Shown one piece after another: positions 5,800-6,197 of a stretch of DNA of 6,197 bases. Numbering within the stretch: position 1 is the stretch's first letter; each line of letters starts with the position of its first letter. Source of the stretch: Lachnoclostridium sp. UBA933 (GTDB taxonomy: Bacteria > Bacillota > Clostridia > Lachnospirales > Lachnospiraceae). Position numbers and translations under genes: made by a program. The DNA is taken from the NCBI GenBank assembly GCA_002293545.1, contig DBDL01000183.1:1772-7968 (forward strand), written 5' to 3'. The notes beneath the pieces are model-generated. The model did no database searches. It had not been told where the DNA came from and was given only the letters and a program-made list of their open reading frames with translations.

Positions 5800-6197
5800 A
5801 AAGAATCACCTCTTTCTGAAGATGGTGCAAGTGCAGTCCATATCTCCATACTTGAACCGGCAGCGGTTATGCCGGTATACTTCTCTGCCGAAAACGGCTG
5901 TATAGAAAGCTTGTGACTTGGAAGCCACGTTTTTAAAAGGTATTTCAAAGCCTTGTCAATCGCAGAAGTCCGGAGTTCGGTGAAGTTTTCGGCTTCAAAC
6001 TGACATACAATATATTCCCCGGAGGATAATTCCCAATTTGTAAATCTTTCTGGAACAAGCGCTCCGGGATTTGCCGCCGCACCTGCAAAGTAGATAAAGG
6101 TTTCGTCATTGTCGCTGCTCATCATTGACGCGCCCAGTTCGATTCCTCCCGGCAAAAGGTCGGAAAGCCCGCTTTTTTGCCTGTGAAAATCATCCCA
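5745..6197 (-). CDS. AraC-type effector-binding (GyrI-like) domain, C-terminal part, cut by the right edge
   Basis: The frame is open from the right edge to a TAA at 5747-5745, giving 150 visible residues. It begins WDDFHRQ and continues with typical effector-binding features: FIYFAGA, an SGEYIVCQFEAENF strand, an AIDKALKYLLKTWLPSHKL helix, PFSAEKY, and the acidic MEIW motif near the end. This domain binds small hydrophobic or cationic ligands in Rob/BmrR-type regulators. In Firmicutes it is often fused behind an AraC HTH, which would lie outside the window. The TTG at 6155 and the ATG pair near 6125 are internal to the conserved domain and are unlikely to be true starts. After MEIW there is an extra hydrophilic tail of about 30 residues (APSSERGD to NRRKPK) that overlaps the DUF3788 start. 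Such domains normally end shortly after MEIW, so the tail may be non-native. It is probably co-transcribed with the DUF3788 gene. Confidence 0.8.
   Translation of the reverse strand, partial: WDDFHRQKSGLSDLLPGGIELGASMMSSDNDETFIYFAGAAANPGALVPERFTNWELSSGEYIVCQFEAENFTELRTSAIDKALKYLLKTWLPSHKLSIQPFSAEKYTGITAAGSSMEIWTALAPSSERGDSLCSGTNAMARNANRRKPK

Overview
The window looks like chromosome or accessory DNA from a low-to-mid G+C Firmicute, most likely a gut-type member of class Clostridia. The support is strong AGGAGG-type ribosome binding sites, sigma-A-like promoters, and the gene families present: a soluble GAF/histidine kinase/double-receiver protein, DUF3788, an AraC-type effector-binding domain, and a small two-helix membrane protein with a zinc ribbon. 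Genus cannot be decided from the sequence alone.

Left part (1-634). The 3' portion of a small membrane protein gene with a C-terminal four-cysteine zinc ribbon enters from the left edge; its frame is open to base 3, so its start probably lies outside the window. A GC-rich hairpin follows, then a promoter (TTGCTT, 17 nt, TATAAT) embedded in a 10-bp inverted repeat. The same repeat also creates a plausible promoter pointing the other way.

Centre (634-2053). A 383-residue HipA-like protein kinase starts behind an excellent ribosome binding site. The kinase signature residues look intact, but no HipB-like antitoxin gene is adjacent. Between it and the next gene lie about 270 bases holding a short unrecognised reading frame (possibly a gene remnant), 13-bp A-rich direct repeats, a 17-bp palindrome and an extended -10 promoter.

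Main gene (2054-5299). A 1081-residue cytoplasmic hybrid histidine kinase: three tandem GAF domains, HisKA, HATPase, then two receiver domains. All expected catalytic residues are visible. It has no membrane segment and no HPt domain, so any phosphotransfer partner must be encoded elsewhere.

Right part (5300-6197). Two minus-strand genes face the kinase gene. They are a DUF3788 protein and, upstream of it and overlapping it by 55 nt, the C-terminal effector-binding (GyrI-like) domain of a probable AraC-family regulator cut by the right edge. These two are probably co-transcribed and end convergently with the kinase gene.

No RNA gene, CRISPR array, insertion sequence or attachment site could be recognised. 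The two plus-strand kinase genes each appear to have their own promoter. I see no clear new defence or mobile system; the most unusual points are the orphan HipA-like kinase with a symmetric promoter/operator, and the repeat-rich control region of the hybrid kinase.
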